The notes below the pieces were generated by a model. It was given only the letters and a program-made list of their open reading frames with translations, made no database searches and was not told the DNA's origin. Shown piece by piece: positions 16,619 through 26,296 of a stretch of DNA of 64,000 nt (the stretch's first letter is position 1; the number at the start of each line of letters is the position of its first letter). The stretch is from Luteibacter sp. dw_328. GTDB taxonomy: Bacteria > Pseudomonadota > Gammaproteobacteria > Xanthomonadales > Rhodanobacteraceae. The translations under genes and the position numbers were made by a program. The DNA lies in the NCBI RefSeq assembly GCF_018449605.1, contig NZ_JAAVUW010000001.1, forward strand, positions 248,001 through 312,000, given 5' to 3'.

Positions 16619-17775
16619 TGGCCACGCAGTTCTCCCGGTTTGGGCCGATACTCCTCGGCGTCGTCGCGATCGCCGGTGTCGCCTGTTCGAAGAAGGGCGC
16701 GTCGGACGCCGACCAGAGCGTGCCGGTGGTGATTGCCACCGCGCGCCAGGGTGGCTTCGTCGTTTACCGCTCGCAGCCGGGTACCGTGACGCCGTCCAAC
16801 AGCGTCCTGGTGCGTAGTCAGGTAGACGGCGTACTCAAGAGCATCGCCTTCACCGGCGGCCAGATGGTCAAGCAGGGTGACCTGCTGGCCGAGATCGACC
16901 CGCGTGCAGCCCAGGCGCAGCTTCAGCTCGCCAACGGCGATCTCGCGGGTAGCCAGGCCAAACTGGCCAACGCGCAGGAAACCCTCAAGCACTTCCAGGT
17001 GCTGGCAACGCAGGATTCCATTTCCCGCCAGCGTCTCGCCGACCAGCAGTCGCTGGTGGCGCAGTACCAGGCCGAGGTGAAGTCCGAGCAGGGCCGCATC
17101 GGCTCCGCCAACCTGCAGGTCGCCAACGCACGGATCACCTCGCCGATCACGGGCATGGTGGGTCTGCGCCGCGTCGATCCGGGCAACCTGGTCGGTCCTT
17201 CGGACGCCCGTGGCATCGTGGTGGTGACGCAGTCGCAGCCGAGCAAGGTGATCTTCTCGGTGCCGGTGAACGTGGTGCCGCGTGTGCTGGAACGCCTTAA
17301 CGGTGGCACCTGCATCCCCGTCGACGCCTATGGCGACAGTCCCGATGACGTGCTTGCCACCGGGCGCCTGCGCGCGGCGAACAACGAGGTGGATCCCGCG
17401 ACGGGCACCGTGAAATTCGAGGCCGAGTTCGCCAATACCAACAATGCGCTGTTGCCCAACCAGTTTGTCACCGCGAAGCTACCCGTCCAGGTGTTGCCGC
17501 AGGCGATCCTCGTGCCGGCCGCTGCGATCCAGCAGGGCGCGCAGGGCCCGTTCGTCTATGTGATCAACGACGACAAGACCGCTGCCGTGGTGCCGGTCAA
17601 GCTCGGCCCGGGTGACACGACCACGGCCGTCATCGCCTCGGGTATCGCGCCGGGTGCGAAGGTCGTCGTCGAGGGAGCGGACAGGCTCCGTTCCGGCACG
17701 TCGGTCACCGCCACGGCGAGTGCCACGCCCGCACCGGCGTCCGTTGCGAGTGCTCCGGAATGCCATAACCCGTGA
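16618..17775 (+). CDS. mdtA: RND efflux periplasmic adaptor (MdtA-like)
   Basis: This 385-residue membrane-fusion protein links an inner-membrane RND pump to an outer-membrane channel. A lipoprotein signal ends at a lipobox-like VAGVAC (Cys near residue 22). The barrel-sandwich half-motifs VRSQVDGVLKSIAFTGGQMVKQGDLL and ARITSPITGMVGLRRVDPGNLV flank a long alpha-helical hairpin (about 95-165). A C-terminal beta-barrel and membrane-proximal domain follow, ending in an Ala/Pro-rich tail. It overlaps both neighbours (TGATG and GTGA), so it is translated with them. Confidence 0.9.
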   Translation: MATQFSRFGPILLGVVAIAGVACSKKGASDADQSVPVVIATARQGGFVVYRSQPGTVTPSNSVLVRSQVDGVLKSIAFTGGQMVKQGDLLAEIDPRAAQAQLQLANGDLAGSQAKLANAQETLKHFQVLATQDSISRQRLADQQSLVAQYQAEVKSEQGRIGSANLQVANARITSPITGMVGLRRVDPGNLVGPSDARGIVVVTQSQPSKVIFSVPVNVVPRVLERLNGGTCIPVDAYGDSPDDVLATGRLRAANNEVDPATGTVKFEAEFANTNNALLPNQFVTAKLPVQVLPQAILVPAAAIQQGAQGPFVYVINDDKTAAVVPVKLGPGDTTTAVIASGIAPGAKVVVEGADRLRSGTSVTATASATPAPASVASAPECHNP

Positions 17776-20700
17776 ACCCGTCCCGCCTGTTCATCCTGAG
17801 GCCGGTTGCGACCTCGCTCCTGGCCATCGCGATTCTGCTGGTCGGCCTCTTCGCGTACCGGTTCCTGCCGCTCTCGGCGTTGCCGGAAGTCGACTTCCCA
17901 ACCATCGAGGTCGTCACCGCCTATCCGGGTGCAGGCCCCCAGGTCGTTGCATCGACCGTCACGGGACCCCTCGAGCGCCAGATGGGGCAGATGCCCGGCC
18001 TGAGCCAGATGTCGTCGACGAGCGCCGCCGGCGCGTCGACGATCACGCTGCGGTTCAATCTCGAACTGCCGTTGGACGTCGCCGAACAGGAAGTGCAGGC
18101 TGCCATCAATGGGGCGGCACCCCTGCTGCCGCCCGATATCTCGCAACCGCCCATTTATCGCAAGGTGAATCCGGCCGACGCGCCGGTGATGACGCTGGCC
18201 CTGACCTCGCCGACCCTGTCGTTGCGGGTGCTTCGTGAGCTGGCCGATACGCGCCTGGTGCCGAAGCTTTCCCAGGTGACCGGCGTGGGTCTGGTCAGCC
18301 TCGATGGCGGCCAGCAGCCGGCGATCGTGGTGCAGGCCGATCCCTCGAAGCTGCGCTCGCAGGGCATGACCCTGGATGACCTTCGCAGCGCCCTCCACGA
18401 TGCGAATTCGAACCAGGCCAAGGGCAGTCTTGAAGGGCCGGTCCGGTCCTCGAACATCGCCATCAGCAATCCCATCGATACCGCCGCCGAGTTCGAGCGC
18501 CTTACCGTGGGTCACCGCGACGGCGCCGTGGTGCGCCTGGGTGACGTCGCCAAGGTGGCTGACGGCGCCGAGAATGCGCGCCTCGCCGCATGGTCGGGTA
18601 AGGATCCGGCGATCATCCTGCTCATCCGTCGCCAGCCCGGCGCCAACGTGGTGGAAGTGGTCGATCGCATCCGCGATCTGTTGCCGCAGCTGAAGACGAC
18701 ACTGCCGGCCGCGGTCGACGTCGCGACCCTGACCGACCGCACCCAGACCGTGCGTGCGGCCGTGAGCGACACGCAGCTCGAACTGATTTTCGCGATCATC
18801 CTCGTGGTGTTCGTCATCTATCTGTTCCTGGGCAGCGGCACGGCGACGGTGATCCCCGGCGTGGTGGTACCGCTCTCCCTGATCGGCACGTTCGCGGTCA
18901 TGTACCTGGCCGGGTTCTCGATCAACAACCTGACCCTGATGGCGCTCATCGTGGCGACCGGCTTCATGGTCGACGATGCGATCGTCATGATCGAGAACAT
19001 CGCGCGCTATGTCGAAGCAGGCGAGGATCCGTTCTCCGCCGCGTTGAAGGGCTCGCGTCAGATCGCCTTCACCGTGGTGTCGCTGACCTTGTCGCTGCTG
19101 GCCGTGCTGATCCCGCTGCTGTTCATGGGTGGACTGGTCGGACGGCTGTTCCGCGAGTTTGCGATCACGCTTGCTGTGGCGATCCTGATTTCCTGCGTGG
19201 TCTCGCTGACGCTCACGCCGATGATGTGCGCGCGCATGCTTCGGCGCACGCCCGAGGTATCCCAGCAGGGACGCCTGGCCCGCAAGGGCAGGGAATGGCA
19301 CGACACGGTGCTGGCGAAGTATGCGCGTGGCCTCGAGTGGGTGCTGGCGCGCCAGACCGCCACCCTGGTCACGGTAGCGGGCATGGCCGCGCTTGCCGTC
19401 GTGCTTTACCTCGTGATCCCGCGCGGGCTGTTCCCGACCCAGGATTCCGGCGACATCCAGGGTATTTCCGTCGCCTCGCCGACGGTGTCCTTCGACGCGA
19501 TGGCCAAGCGCCAGCAGGCCTTGACGGCGGAGATCCTGAAGGACCCCGCGGTCGAGAGCGTCGCGTCCTTCATCGGCGTCGGTGACGGCGCGTTGTCGCT
19601 CAACAGCGGCCGCCTGCTCATCCACCTCAAGCCGCTGGGTAAGCGCAATCGCGTGCCCAAGGTCATGCAACGTCTCGCCGATGCGGCGAGCAAGGTCGAT
19701 GGCATCACGCTGTACATGCAGCCCGTGCCCGACCTGACGATCGACGATCGCGTGAGTCCGGGGCAGTATCAGTTCTCGGTCGAGAATTCGGATCCCGCAC
19801 TGCTTTCCCAGTGGTTGCCGCATATCGTCGGTCCGCTGCAGAACATCCGGAAGCTTTCGGGTGTGACCAGCGACCAGCACGACAAGGGCCTGGAGGCCTT
19901 CGTCCAGGTCGATCATGACCTCGCGAGCCGCTACGGCATCACCTCCGCCGCCGTGGGCGACGCGCTCTACAACGCCTTCGGCCAGCGTCAGGTGAGCACA
20001 CTGCTGACCCTGGCAAGCCAGCGTCGGGTGATTCTCGAAGCCGCTCCGAATGCCGATGGTACGTCCGGTGCGATGGGCGGCATCTACCTCGCGCCGCAGG
20101 CGGGTACGGGCGTGACCGGTGCCGATGCGAGCGATCCCTCGTCCACCTTGATTCCCCTGTCGTCCATCGCCCAGGTCAGTGAACGGACGGGGCCCCTCGT
20201 GGTCACCCGTATCGATCAGCTTCCGGCGGCGACCGTGTCCTTCAACGTGGCGCGAGGCGTGGCGCTGGATAGCGCGATGAAGTCCGTGGACGCCGCATGG
20301 CGCGACCTGAAGATGCCGGCCAGCATGCAGATGCGCTGGCAGGGATCCTCGCAGGCGTTCCAGGCGTCGCGGGACGGCCAGCCCTGGCTGATCCTGGCCA
20401 CGCTGATCACCGTGTATATCGTGCTGGGCGTGCTGTACGAGAGCTACATCCATCCGTTGACGATTCTCTCGACGCTGCCCTCGGCGGGCATCGGCGCCTT
20501 GCTCGCGCTGATGATCGGTGGGTTCGAGCTCGACGTGATCTCGCTCATCGGCGTCATCCTGCTGATCGGCATCGTGCAGAAGAACGCCATCATGCTGATC
20601 GACTTCGCGATCGATGCGCAGCGTCAGCAAGGTCTCACACCGCGCGACGCCATCGTGCAGGCCTGCATGCTTCGCTTCCGTCCCATCATCATGACGACGC

Positions 20701-20879
20701 TCGCCGCCATGCTCGGCGCGTTGCCGCTGATGTTGGGCGGCGGCATGGGCGCGGAGCTTCGCCATCCGCTGGGCGTGGGCATCTTCTGGGGCCTGCTGGT
20801 GAGCCAGTTGCTGACGTTGTTCACGACGCCGGTGATCTACCTCGCGTTCGAGCGCGTGTTGCAGCGTCGCCGGGCATGA
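17772..20879 (+). CDS. mdtB: RND efflux permease (MdtB-like)
   Basis: This 1035-residue inner-membrane RND transporter would be driven by the proton gradient. Twelve membrane helices and two large periplasmic loops are expected; the start FILRPVATSLLAIAILLVG is the typical first helix. Helix 4 holds the paired aspartates of the proton relay (GFMVDDAIVMIENI). The GTG start overlaps the adaptor stop as GTGA. As in mdtABC, a second permease gene follows, so the pump is probably a heterotrimer of the two. Confidence 0.92.
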   Translation: MNPSRLFILRPVATSLLAIAILLVGLFAYRFLPLSALPEVDFPTIEVVTAYPGAGPQVVASTVTGPLERQMGQMPGLSQMSSTSAAGASTITLRFNLELPLDVAEQEVQAAINGAAPLLPPDISQPPIYRKVNPADAPVMTLALTSPTLSLRVLRELADTRLVPKLSQVTGVGLVSLDGGQQPAIVVQADPSKLRSQGMTLDDLRSALHDANSNQAKGSLEGPVRSSNIAISNPIDTAAEFERLTVGHRDGAVVRLGDVAKVADGAENARLAAWSGKDPAIILLIRRQPGANVVEVVDRIRDLLPQLKTTLPAAVDVATLTDRTQTVRAAVSDTQLELIFAIILVVFVIYLFLGSGTATVIPGVVVPLSLIGTFAVMYLAGFSINNLTLMALIVATGFMVDDAIVMIENIARYVEAGEDPFSAALKGSRQIAFTVVSLTLSLLAVLIPLLFMGGLVGRLFREFAITLAVAILISCVVSLTLTPMMCARMLRRTPEVSQQGRLARKGREWHDTVLAKYARGLEWVLARQTATLVTVAGMAALAVVLYLVIPRGLFPTQDSGDIQGISVASPTVSFDAMAKRQQALTAEILKDPAVESVASFIGVGDGALSLNSGRLLIHLKPLGKRNRVPKVMQRLADAASKVDGITLYMQPVPDLTIDDRVSPGQYQFSVENSDPALLSQWLPHIVGPLQNIRKLSGVTSDQHDKGLEAFVQVDHDLASRYGITSAAVGDALYNAFGQRQVSTLLTLASQRRVILEAAPNADGTSGAMGGIYLAPQAGTGVTGADASDPSSTLIPLSSIAQVSERTGPLVVTRIDQLPAATVSFNVARGVALDSAMKSVDAAWRDLKMPASMQMRWQGSSQAFQASRDGQPWLILATLITVYIVLGVLYESYIHPLTILSTLPSAGIGALLALMIGGFELDVISLIGVILLIGIVQKNAIMLIDFAIDAQRQQGLTPRDAIVQACMLRFRPIIMTTLAAMLGALPLMLGGGMGAELRHPLGVGIFWGLLVSQLLTLFTTPVIYLAFERVLQRRRA

Positions 20880-23800
20880 ACATCTCGCGGCTATTCATCG
20901 ACCGGCCGGTGGCGACCTCGCTGCTGTGCATCGGGCTGGTGATCGCCGGCGCGCTGGCGTGGCGGTTGCTGCCCATCGCGTCGCTTCCCGAGGTGGACGT
21001 GCCGACGATCAAGGTCTCGGCCTCGTTGCCCGGCGCCAGTCCGGCGACGATGGTCTCCGCCGTGGCCACGCCGCTCGAGCGTGCGCTCGGACGCATCGCC
21101 GGCGTGACGGAAATGACCTCGGTGAGTACGAGCGGCTCGACGGATATCCGTCTCAGCTTCGATTTCTCGCGCAACGTGGTCGGCGCGACACGCGACGTGC
21201 AGGCGGCAATCAATGCCGCTCGTGGCGACTTGCCCTCCGACATGCCGGGCAGCCCGACGTACCGCGCGGTCAGTTCCGCCGATGCCCCGGTGCTCGTGCT
21301 CAGCCTGACCTCGCGCGATGCGAGCCCGGGACAGATGTATGCGGTTGCCTCGACGACCTTCAGCCAGATGCTGGCGCAGGTGGACGGCGTGGGCGAGGTG
21401 GATCTCGTCGGCAGTTCGGTGCCGGCTGTCCGCATCGATCTGGACCCCACGGCGATGAACCAGCGCGGGGTGGGCTTCGAGCAGTTGCGCCACGCAGTCG
21501 CCGCGGCCGTCTCGAGCCAGGCCTCCGGGGCCTTGGACATCGGCGATCGCTACCTGCAGGTGACCACCAATGGCCAGCTCGATACGGCCGAGGCGTTCCG
21601 TTCGCTCGTGGTGGCCGGCCGTGACGGTACCGCCGTCTCCCTCGGTGACATCGCCCGCGTCGTCAATACCGTGCGTGATCCCAATAACGCGGCGCTCGCC
21701 AACGGTGAACCCGCGGTGCTGGCGCTGGTCCGCCACAAGGCCGGTGCCAACATCATCGAGGTGATCGACGGCATCACGAAGCGTTTGCCCGCGTTGCAGG
21801 CGTCGTTGCCCGGCGATATGAAGGTGAGCGTCATCGTCGATCGCGCGACCTCGGTACGCGGCTCCCTGAGCGGTGCCGAGCACACCCTGGCCCTAGCCGT
21901 GGTGCTGGTCGTCCTGGTGATGTTGCTGTTCCTGCGCGATGTACGCGCGGCGCTGATCGCCAGCGCGGTCGCGCCGATCTCGTTGCTCGGCGCCATGACG
22001 GTGATGTATCTCCTCGGATACAGCCTCGACATTCTCTCCCTGATGGCGCTGACGATCGCGGTGGGTTTCACCGTGGACGATGCCGTCGTGGTGGTGGAGA
22101 ACATCGCCCGCCACATCGAAGATGGCATGGAGCCGCGCGAGGCCGCGCGGCTCGGTGCGGGCGAGGTCGGCCTTACCGTGCTTTCCATGAGCGCCGTGCT
22201 GATCGCGGTGTTCATCCCCTTGCTGCTGATGGGCGGCTACGTCGGCCTGTTCGTGCGCGAGTTCGCGGTCACGCTTGCGGTGGTGATCGTAATTTCCCTG
22301 GTGGTATCGCTGACTGTCGTGCCCATGTTGTGCGCGCTGTGGCTGAAGCCGGAAAGCACGCGCCGCGCCCATGGCCGCGTCTTCCAGTGGAGCGAGCGCG
22401 CGTTTGCCAGGCTGCAGAAGGCTTATGACGATAGCCTCGTCGTGGCGCTGCGCCGTGCGCCGTTGACCATGCTTTCCCTGCTCGCCGTGTTGTGTCTGAG
22501 CGTCGTGCTCTACATCGTGGTGCCCAAGGGTTTCTTCCCGCGCCAGGACACCGGTGAGCTGACGGGCGACTTCGATACCGACGGCAGCGCCTCCTTCCCG
22601 GTGGCCAGGGAGAAGCTGGCAAAGTTCCTCGATGTGGTGCGCGCCGACCCCGCCATCGCGAGCGTCGCCGGCTATGCCGAGCACGATTCGGGTTCGCTGT
22701 TCGCGACGCTCAAGCCGCTCTCCAAGCGCAACGCCAGCGCCGATGAGGTCGCGGCACGGCTGAACGTACAGCTGGCGAGGCTGTCCGGTGGCACCTTCAC
22801 CGTGACCTCGGTGCAGAACATCCGCGTTGGTGGACGTCGCAGTCGCGCGTCGAACGAATACACGATCCAGGCCGATTCGCCGGAGCTGCTGCGAGCATGG
22901 GCGCCGCGGATCACCCAGGCTATGGCGACGATCCCCCAGATCAGCAACGTGCACAGTGACAATGGCGGCACCGCGCTGGCGACCTCACTGGACGTGGATC
23001 GCGACACCGCGGCGCAGTACGGCATCACCTATGCCCGCGTCGACGGTGTGTTACGCGATGCCTTTGCCGACCGGCGCGCGGCCACGATCTTCTCGCCGTC
23101 GGACCAGGTGCCCGTACTCATGGGCGTCGCGCCGGAGCATGCGCAATCGCCGGACGCGTTCAACCAGATCCAGGTGCCGGGCTCCGGCGGCAGCGAAGTG
23201 CCGTTGCTGATGCTGGGGCATGTCCGTCAGTTCAACGTGCCGCTGGGCATCTCCCACTACGGGCAGTCGCTGTCGGCGACGATTTCGTTCGACAGGGCGG
23301 AGGGCGTATCGCTGTCCCAGGCGACCCAGGCGATCCAGCGTGCGGTGAATCGAACGGCCATGCCGACGTCGGTGCGCAGCACCTTCGCAGGCTCGGCGGG
23401 TGCGGCCCGGCAGGTGGCCTCGAGCGAGCCGGCGCTGATCCTCGGCGCCTTTCTGACGCTGTTCATCGTCCTGGGCATCCTTTACGAAAGTTGCTTCCAC
23501 CCCCTCACCATTCTGTCGACGCTGCCCTCGGCGGCCGTCGGCGCGGTGTTCGCGCTGATCCTGTTCCGTACCGATCTCGACGTCATCGCGTTGATCGGCA
23601 TCTTCGCCCTCATCGGTATCGTGATGAAGAACGCGATCATGATGGTGGACTTCGCCCTTGCCGCGCAGCGAGGCGAGGGACTGACGCCGGCCGAAGCGAT
23701 CCAGAAAGCGTGCCGTCTGCGTTTCCGCCCTATCCTGATGACCTCGTTGGCGGTCATGGTCGCGGCGGTGCCCCTGGCGATTTCGCGAGGCGACGGCGCG

Positions 23801-23992
23801 GAAATGCATGCGCCGCTCGGCATCGCGATGGGTGGTGGTCTGGTAGTGAGCCAGTTGTTGACGCTTTACACGACCCCGGTTGTGTACCTTTATCTCGACA
23901 GATTCAGCAGGTGGGCAGGACGATGGACGCAGAGTTTCAGGGCCCGGGAAAATGCAGGATGGCCGGCCGGTCGTCAGGGGCCAACGTCATGA
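20876..23992 (+). CDS. mdtC: RND efflux permease (MdtC-like)
   Basis: This 1038-residue RND permease pairs with the one upstream. ATG 20876 overlaps the previous stop (ATGA). The N-terminus ISRLFIDRPVATSLLCIGL is the first helix, and helix 4 carries GFTVDDAVVVVENI with both proton-relay aspartates. The C-terminal helices include LIGIVMKNAIMMVDFAL. The last 25 or so residues after the final helix are an unconserved basic tail, and the outer-membrane factor gene begins inside its stop codon. Confidence 0.92.
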   Translation: MNISRLFIDRPVATSLLCIGLVIAGALAWRLLPIASLPEVDVPTIKVSASLPGASPATMVSAVATPLERALGRIAGVTEMTSVSTSGSTDIRLSFDFSRNVVGATRDVQAAINAARGDLPSDMPGSPTYRAVSSADAPVLVLSLTSRDASPGQMYAVASTTFSQMLAQVDGVGEVDLVGSSVPAVRIDLDPTAMNQRGVGFEQLRHAVAAAVSSQASGALDIGDRYLQVTTNGQLDTAEAFRSLVVAGRDGTAVSLGDIARVVNTVRDPNNAALANGEPAVLALVRHKAGANIIEVIDGITKRLPALQASLPGDMKVSVIVDRATSVRGSLSGAEHTLALAVVLVVLVMLLFLRDVRAALIASAVAPISLLGAMTVMYLLGYSLDILSLMALTIAVGFTVDDAVVVVENIARHIEDGMEPREAARLGAGEVGLTVLSMSAVLIAVFIPLLLMGGYVGLFVREFAVTLAVVIVISLVVSLTVVPMLCALWLKPESTRRAHGRVFQWSERAFARLQKAYDDSLVVALRRAPLTMLSLLAVLCLSVVLYIVVPKGFFPRQDTGELTGDFDTDGSASFPVAREKLAKFLDVVRADPAIASVAGYAEHDSGSLFATLKPLSKRNASADEVAARLNVQLARLSGGTFTVTSVQNIRVGGRRSRASNEYTIQADSPELLRAWAPRITQAMATIPQISNVHSDNGGTALATSLDVDRDTAAQYGITYARVDGVLRDAFADRRAATIFSPSDQVPVLMGVAPEHAQSPDAFNQIQVPGSGGSEVPLLMLGHVRQFNVPLGISHYGQSLSATISFDRAEGVSLSQATQAIQRAVNRTAMPTSVRSTFAGSAGAARQVASSEPALILGAFLTLFIVLGILYESCFHPLTILSTLPSAAVGAVFALILFRTDLDVIALIGIFALIGIVMKNAIMMVDFALAAQRGEGLTPAEAIQKACRLRFRPILMTSLAVMVAAVPLAISRGDGAEMHAPLGIAMGGGLVVSQLLTLYTTPVVYLYLDRFSRWAGRWTQSFRARENAGWPAGRQGPTS

Positions 23993-25338
23993 TGCGCGCC
24001 ATGCTTGTTGCCGGTGTCGTCGTGCTCATTGCCGCCTGTACCGAGGTCGGCCCGAACTACGTGCGTCCCGCCACGCACGCGCCGGCTGCTTACAAGGAAG
24101 CGGCCCCGCAGGACGCCCAGCACGCGACCGTGGCGCCGATTTCCGCCAGGTGGTGGGAGATCTATGACGACGCCACGCTCAACGCGCTGGTGTCGCAGGT
24201 GGCGGTGAGCAACCAGTCCCTGGCCGCGGCGGCTGCTCGCGTGCGCCAGGCCCAGGCGCTGATCCAGGTGGCGAAGGGTGCCGGCGTGCCGTCGGTTACG
24301 GCGGGCACGCTCAAGTCCGGCCGCAAGAACGAAAACGATATCGGTCTCGGCGTCAGTTGGGAGCTGGACCTGTGGGGTCGGATCCGTCGTGATGTCGAGT
24401 CGCACCGCGCGATCGCCGAAGCGAGCAAGGACGACCTCGCCGCTGCCACCCTATCGATGCAGGGCCAGCTCGTGCAGAGCTATTTCGCGCTACGCCAGGA
24501 CGACGCCACGATCGACCTCCTTCAGCGCTCCGCCGACGCTGCCGAGCAGTGGCACCGGATGGTGGGCAATCAGTACGCCCAGGGTCAGGCGTCCAGCGCC
24601 AATGTGGCCGACGCAACGATGAAGTCCAGCTCGGCGCAGCTGCAGCTGGCCGATACGAAGGCCGCGCGCGCCCAGCTCGAACACGCTATCGCGGTGATGC
24701 TCGGCAAGGCGCCGGCGGAGTTCTCCCTTGCTCCGGCACCCTTTGTCGCGAACGTGCCGGTGGTACCGACGGGTGTCCCCGCGAGCCTTCTCGAGCGCCG
24801 CCCCGATGTCGCCGCCAGTGAGCGCCGCATGGCCGCCGCCAGCGCCCGTATCGGTGTCGCCAAAGCCGAGACCCTGCCTTCGATCAATCTGGCCGCGGGT
24901 ATCGGCATCCTGAAGGGCCCCACGGGAACGGCGGACATTCGCGCGCCGCTGTTCACCGGCGGTCGCCTGACCGGACAGGTCACCAACGCCGACGAAGCCT
25001 ATAACGAGGCGATCGCGAACTATCGGCAGACCGTGCTCGACGCGTTCCGCGAAGTGGAAGACGGCCTCGTGATCACCAGCACCCTGGCGGCTAACGCCGA
25101 CATTCAGGCCAAGGCAGCCACGGCAGCGACGGAGTCGGACCGGGTCACGCAGAACCAGTACAAGCAAGGTGTCGCGGACTATCCCGCCGTCGTCGATGCC
25201 GCGAATGCGGCGCTCGACGCCGGCCGTGGCGAGCAGCAGCTTCGCCTTCGCCGCCTGGATGCCAGCGTGAACCTCATCATGGCCCTGGGTGGCGGTTGGC
25301 AGCCGGAGTCCGTGCGCGACCCGAAATCGCCGCGCTGA
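23989..25338 (+). CDS. NodT-type outer-membrane factor
   Basis: This 449-residue TolC-superfamily lipoprotein forms the outer-membrane exit duct of the pump. The signal peptide ends in IAACTEVGPNY, with the lipobox cysteine and the family's VGPNYVRP motif. Two repeats of coiled-coil plus strand are evident; LLERRPDVAASERRMAAASARIGVAKAE is the family signature in the second half. ATG 23989 overlaps the permease stop; a second ATG follows immediately. The gene ends 5 bases before the convergent sphingolipid-island gene with no hairpin between. Confidence 0.92.
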   Translation: MMRAMLVAGVVVLIAACTEVGPNYVRPATHAPAAYKEAAPQDAQHATVAPISARWWEIYDDATLNALVSQVAVSNQSLAAAAARVRQAQALIQVAKGAGVPSVTAGTLKSGRKNENDIGLGVSWELDLWGRIRRDVESHRAIAEASKDDLAAATLSMQGQLVQSYFALRQDDATIDLLQRSADAAEQWHRMVGNQYAQGQASSANVADATMKSSSAQLQLADTKAARAQLEHAIAVMLGKAPAEFSLAPAPFVANVPVVPTGVPASLLERRPDVAASERRMAAASARIGVAKAETLPSINLAAGIGILKGPTGTADIRAPLFTGGRLTGQVTNADEAYNEAIANYRQTVLDAFREVEDGLVITSTLAANADIQAKAATAATESDRVTQNQYKQGVADYPAVVDAANAALDAGRGEQQLRLRRLDASVNLIMALGGGWQPESVRDPKSPR

Positions 25339-25343
25339 ACCCA

Positions 25344-26183
25344 TTACAAGGGATAGTGGGCGATCAGGGTTTCCAGGCGGGACCGGGTTTCCTTGGCCAA
25401 CGGCGCCGGCGTGTCGTAGTGGCGCCGGCCTGAGAGCGCCTCGGCGACCATTTCGTCGTGGCGCGAACCCATCAGGCCATTGATGGCGGCGAGGAACCGC
25501 GACATCCGGTAGGCGTGATCATTCGGACCGAGCGATCGCAGCGTGTCGTAATAGGACACCTGCATGCTGACGATCTTGCGCACCGCATGGAACTGATGGC
25601 CGGCGAAGGTGGTGCGAGCCACGGCTTGCTTCAGCGCGCGGATTTCCGATTTCTGCAGGGCGATGAGTCCCGCCTCGCTGTCGATCGGCGTGTGTTCCAT
25701 CGCGTGCTTCACGATCGACCAGACGGGCTTTGACAGCAGCAGTCGCAGCTTGAAGCCATAACGGACGATGCCGCTGCGCCGGCCACTGCGAAACGCATCC
25801 TGCAGTTTGCCGAGAGCGCGCGTGGTCAGGTCGAACAGGCGGCTCGACCGGTGACCCCTGCTGTATAGCCGTTGCGCGAAGCGCAGATGCTTGTACCGGG
25901 CGCGGATGTGTTTGAACTGAAGGCGTTCGTCGGCGCTGAACCCTTCATTGCGGAGCAGCTTCTCGACCAGTCCCAGCAGTTCCTCACGTGTGAAGCCGTC
26001 TTCCCAGAACTGCAGGCAGACCGCATAGCACCGCCGCATGGTCTCCTGCGGGCAGGCCAGCACGATGGGGTCGGGCAGGGCGACATGGGCATCGACGATA
26101 TCGTCCACATCCACGGCGTCGAACAAGCGCCGCAGCGTTTCTGCCGGAAATTTCTGCCACGTGGGTCCACCACTGCGGGTCAT
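25344..26183 (-). CDS. CHAD-like alpha-helical protein, copy 2
   Basis: This 279-residue protein is all-helical and strongly basic, without signal peptide or membrane segment. Two half-units each show a His-x-x-Arg/Lys helix followed by a G-x-x-x-D-type turn: FKHIRARYKHLRF then LGKLQDAF, and QFHAVRKIVS then GLMGSRHDE. That is the layout of CHAD domains, which bind polyphosphate or other phosphate-rich ligands; the assignment is by pattern and tentative. It aligns without gaps to the preceding gene, with roughly three-quarters identity by eye. A 16-codon remnant of the flippase gene's end precedes its start. It is the last gene of the sphingolipid operon. Confidence 0.7.
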   Translation of the reverse strand: MTRSGGPTWQKFPAETLRRLFDAVDVDDIVDAHVALPDPIVLACPQETMRRCYAVCLQFWEDGFTREELLGLVEKLLRNEGFSADERLQFKHIRARYKHLRFAQRLYSRGHRSSRLFDLTTRALGKLQDAFRSGRRSGIVRYGFKLRLLLSKPVWSIVKHAMEHTPIDSEAGLIALQKSEIRALKQAVARTTFAGHQFHAVRKIVSMQVSYYDTLRSLGPNDHAYRMSRFLAAINGLMGSRHDEMVAEALSGRRHYDTPAPLAKETRSRLETLIAHYPL

Positions 26184-26230
26184 TGCTGCGCTTCCTCTGG
26201 CGTGTACAACGAAAGCGTAGGTCGCTTGCG
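26180..26230 (-). pseudogene. 16-codon fossil of the flippase 3' end
   Basis: The bases just before the second CHAD-like gene read in frame as RKRPTLSLYTPEEAQQ and a stop, closely matching the flippase C-terminus RRRHTLSFYKPEEVQE. The stop overlaps the next ATG as ATGA in both places. Similarity ends abruptly upstream. This is the scar of a tandem duplication; it may be retained because it supplies the AGAGGAAG ribosome site. Confidence 0.75.
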
Positions 26231-26296
26231 AGGTGACGAGCCCGCAAGTATTTACCGATTTGCTTTCAGTTTCCAGTCAGAGGAACGCAAATGTGC

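Noticed and set aside
17556-20765. A 1069-codon open frame antisense to the MdtB-like gene
   Set aside because: It mirrors a clear RND permease with conserved motifs; its translation is rich in His, Arg, Asp and Gln without domains, as GC-rich antisense frames are.
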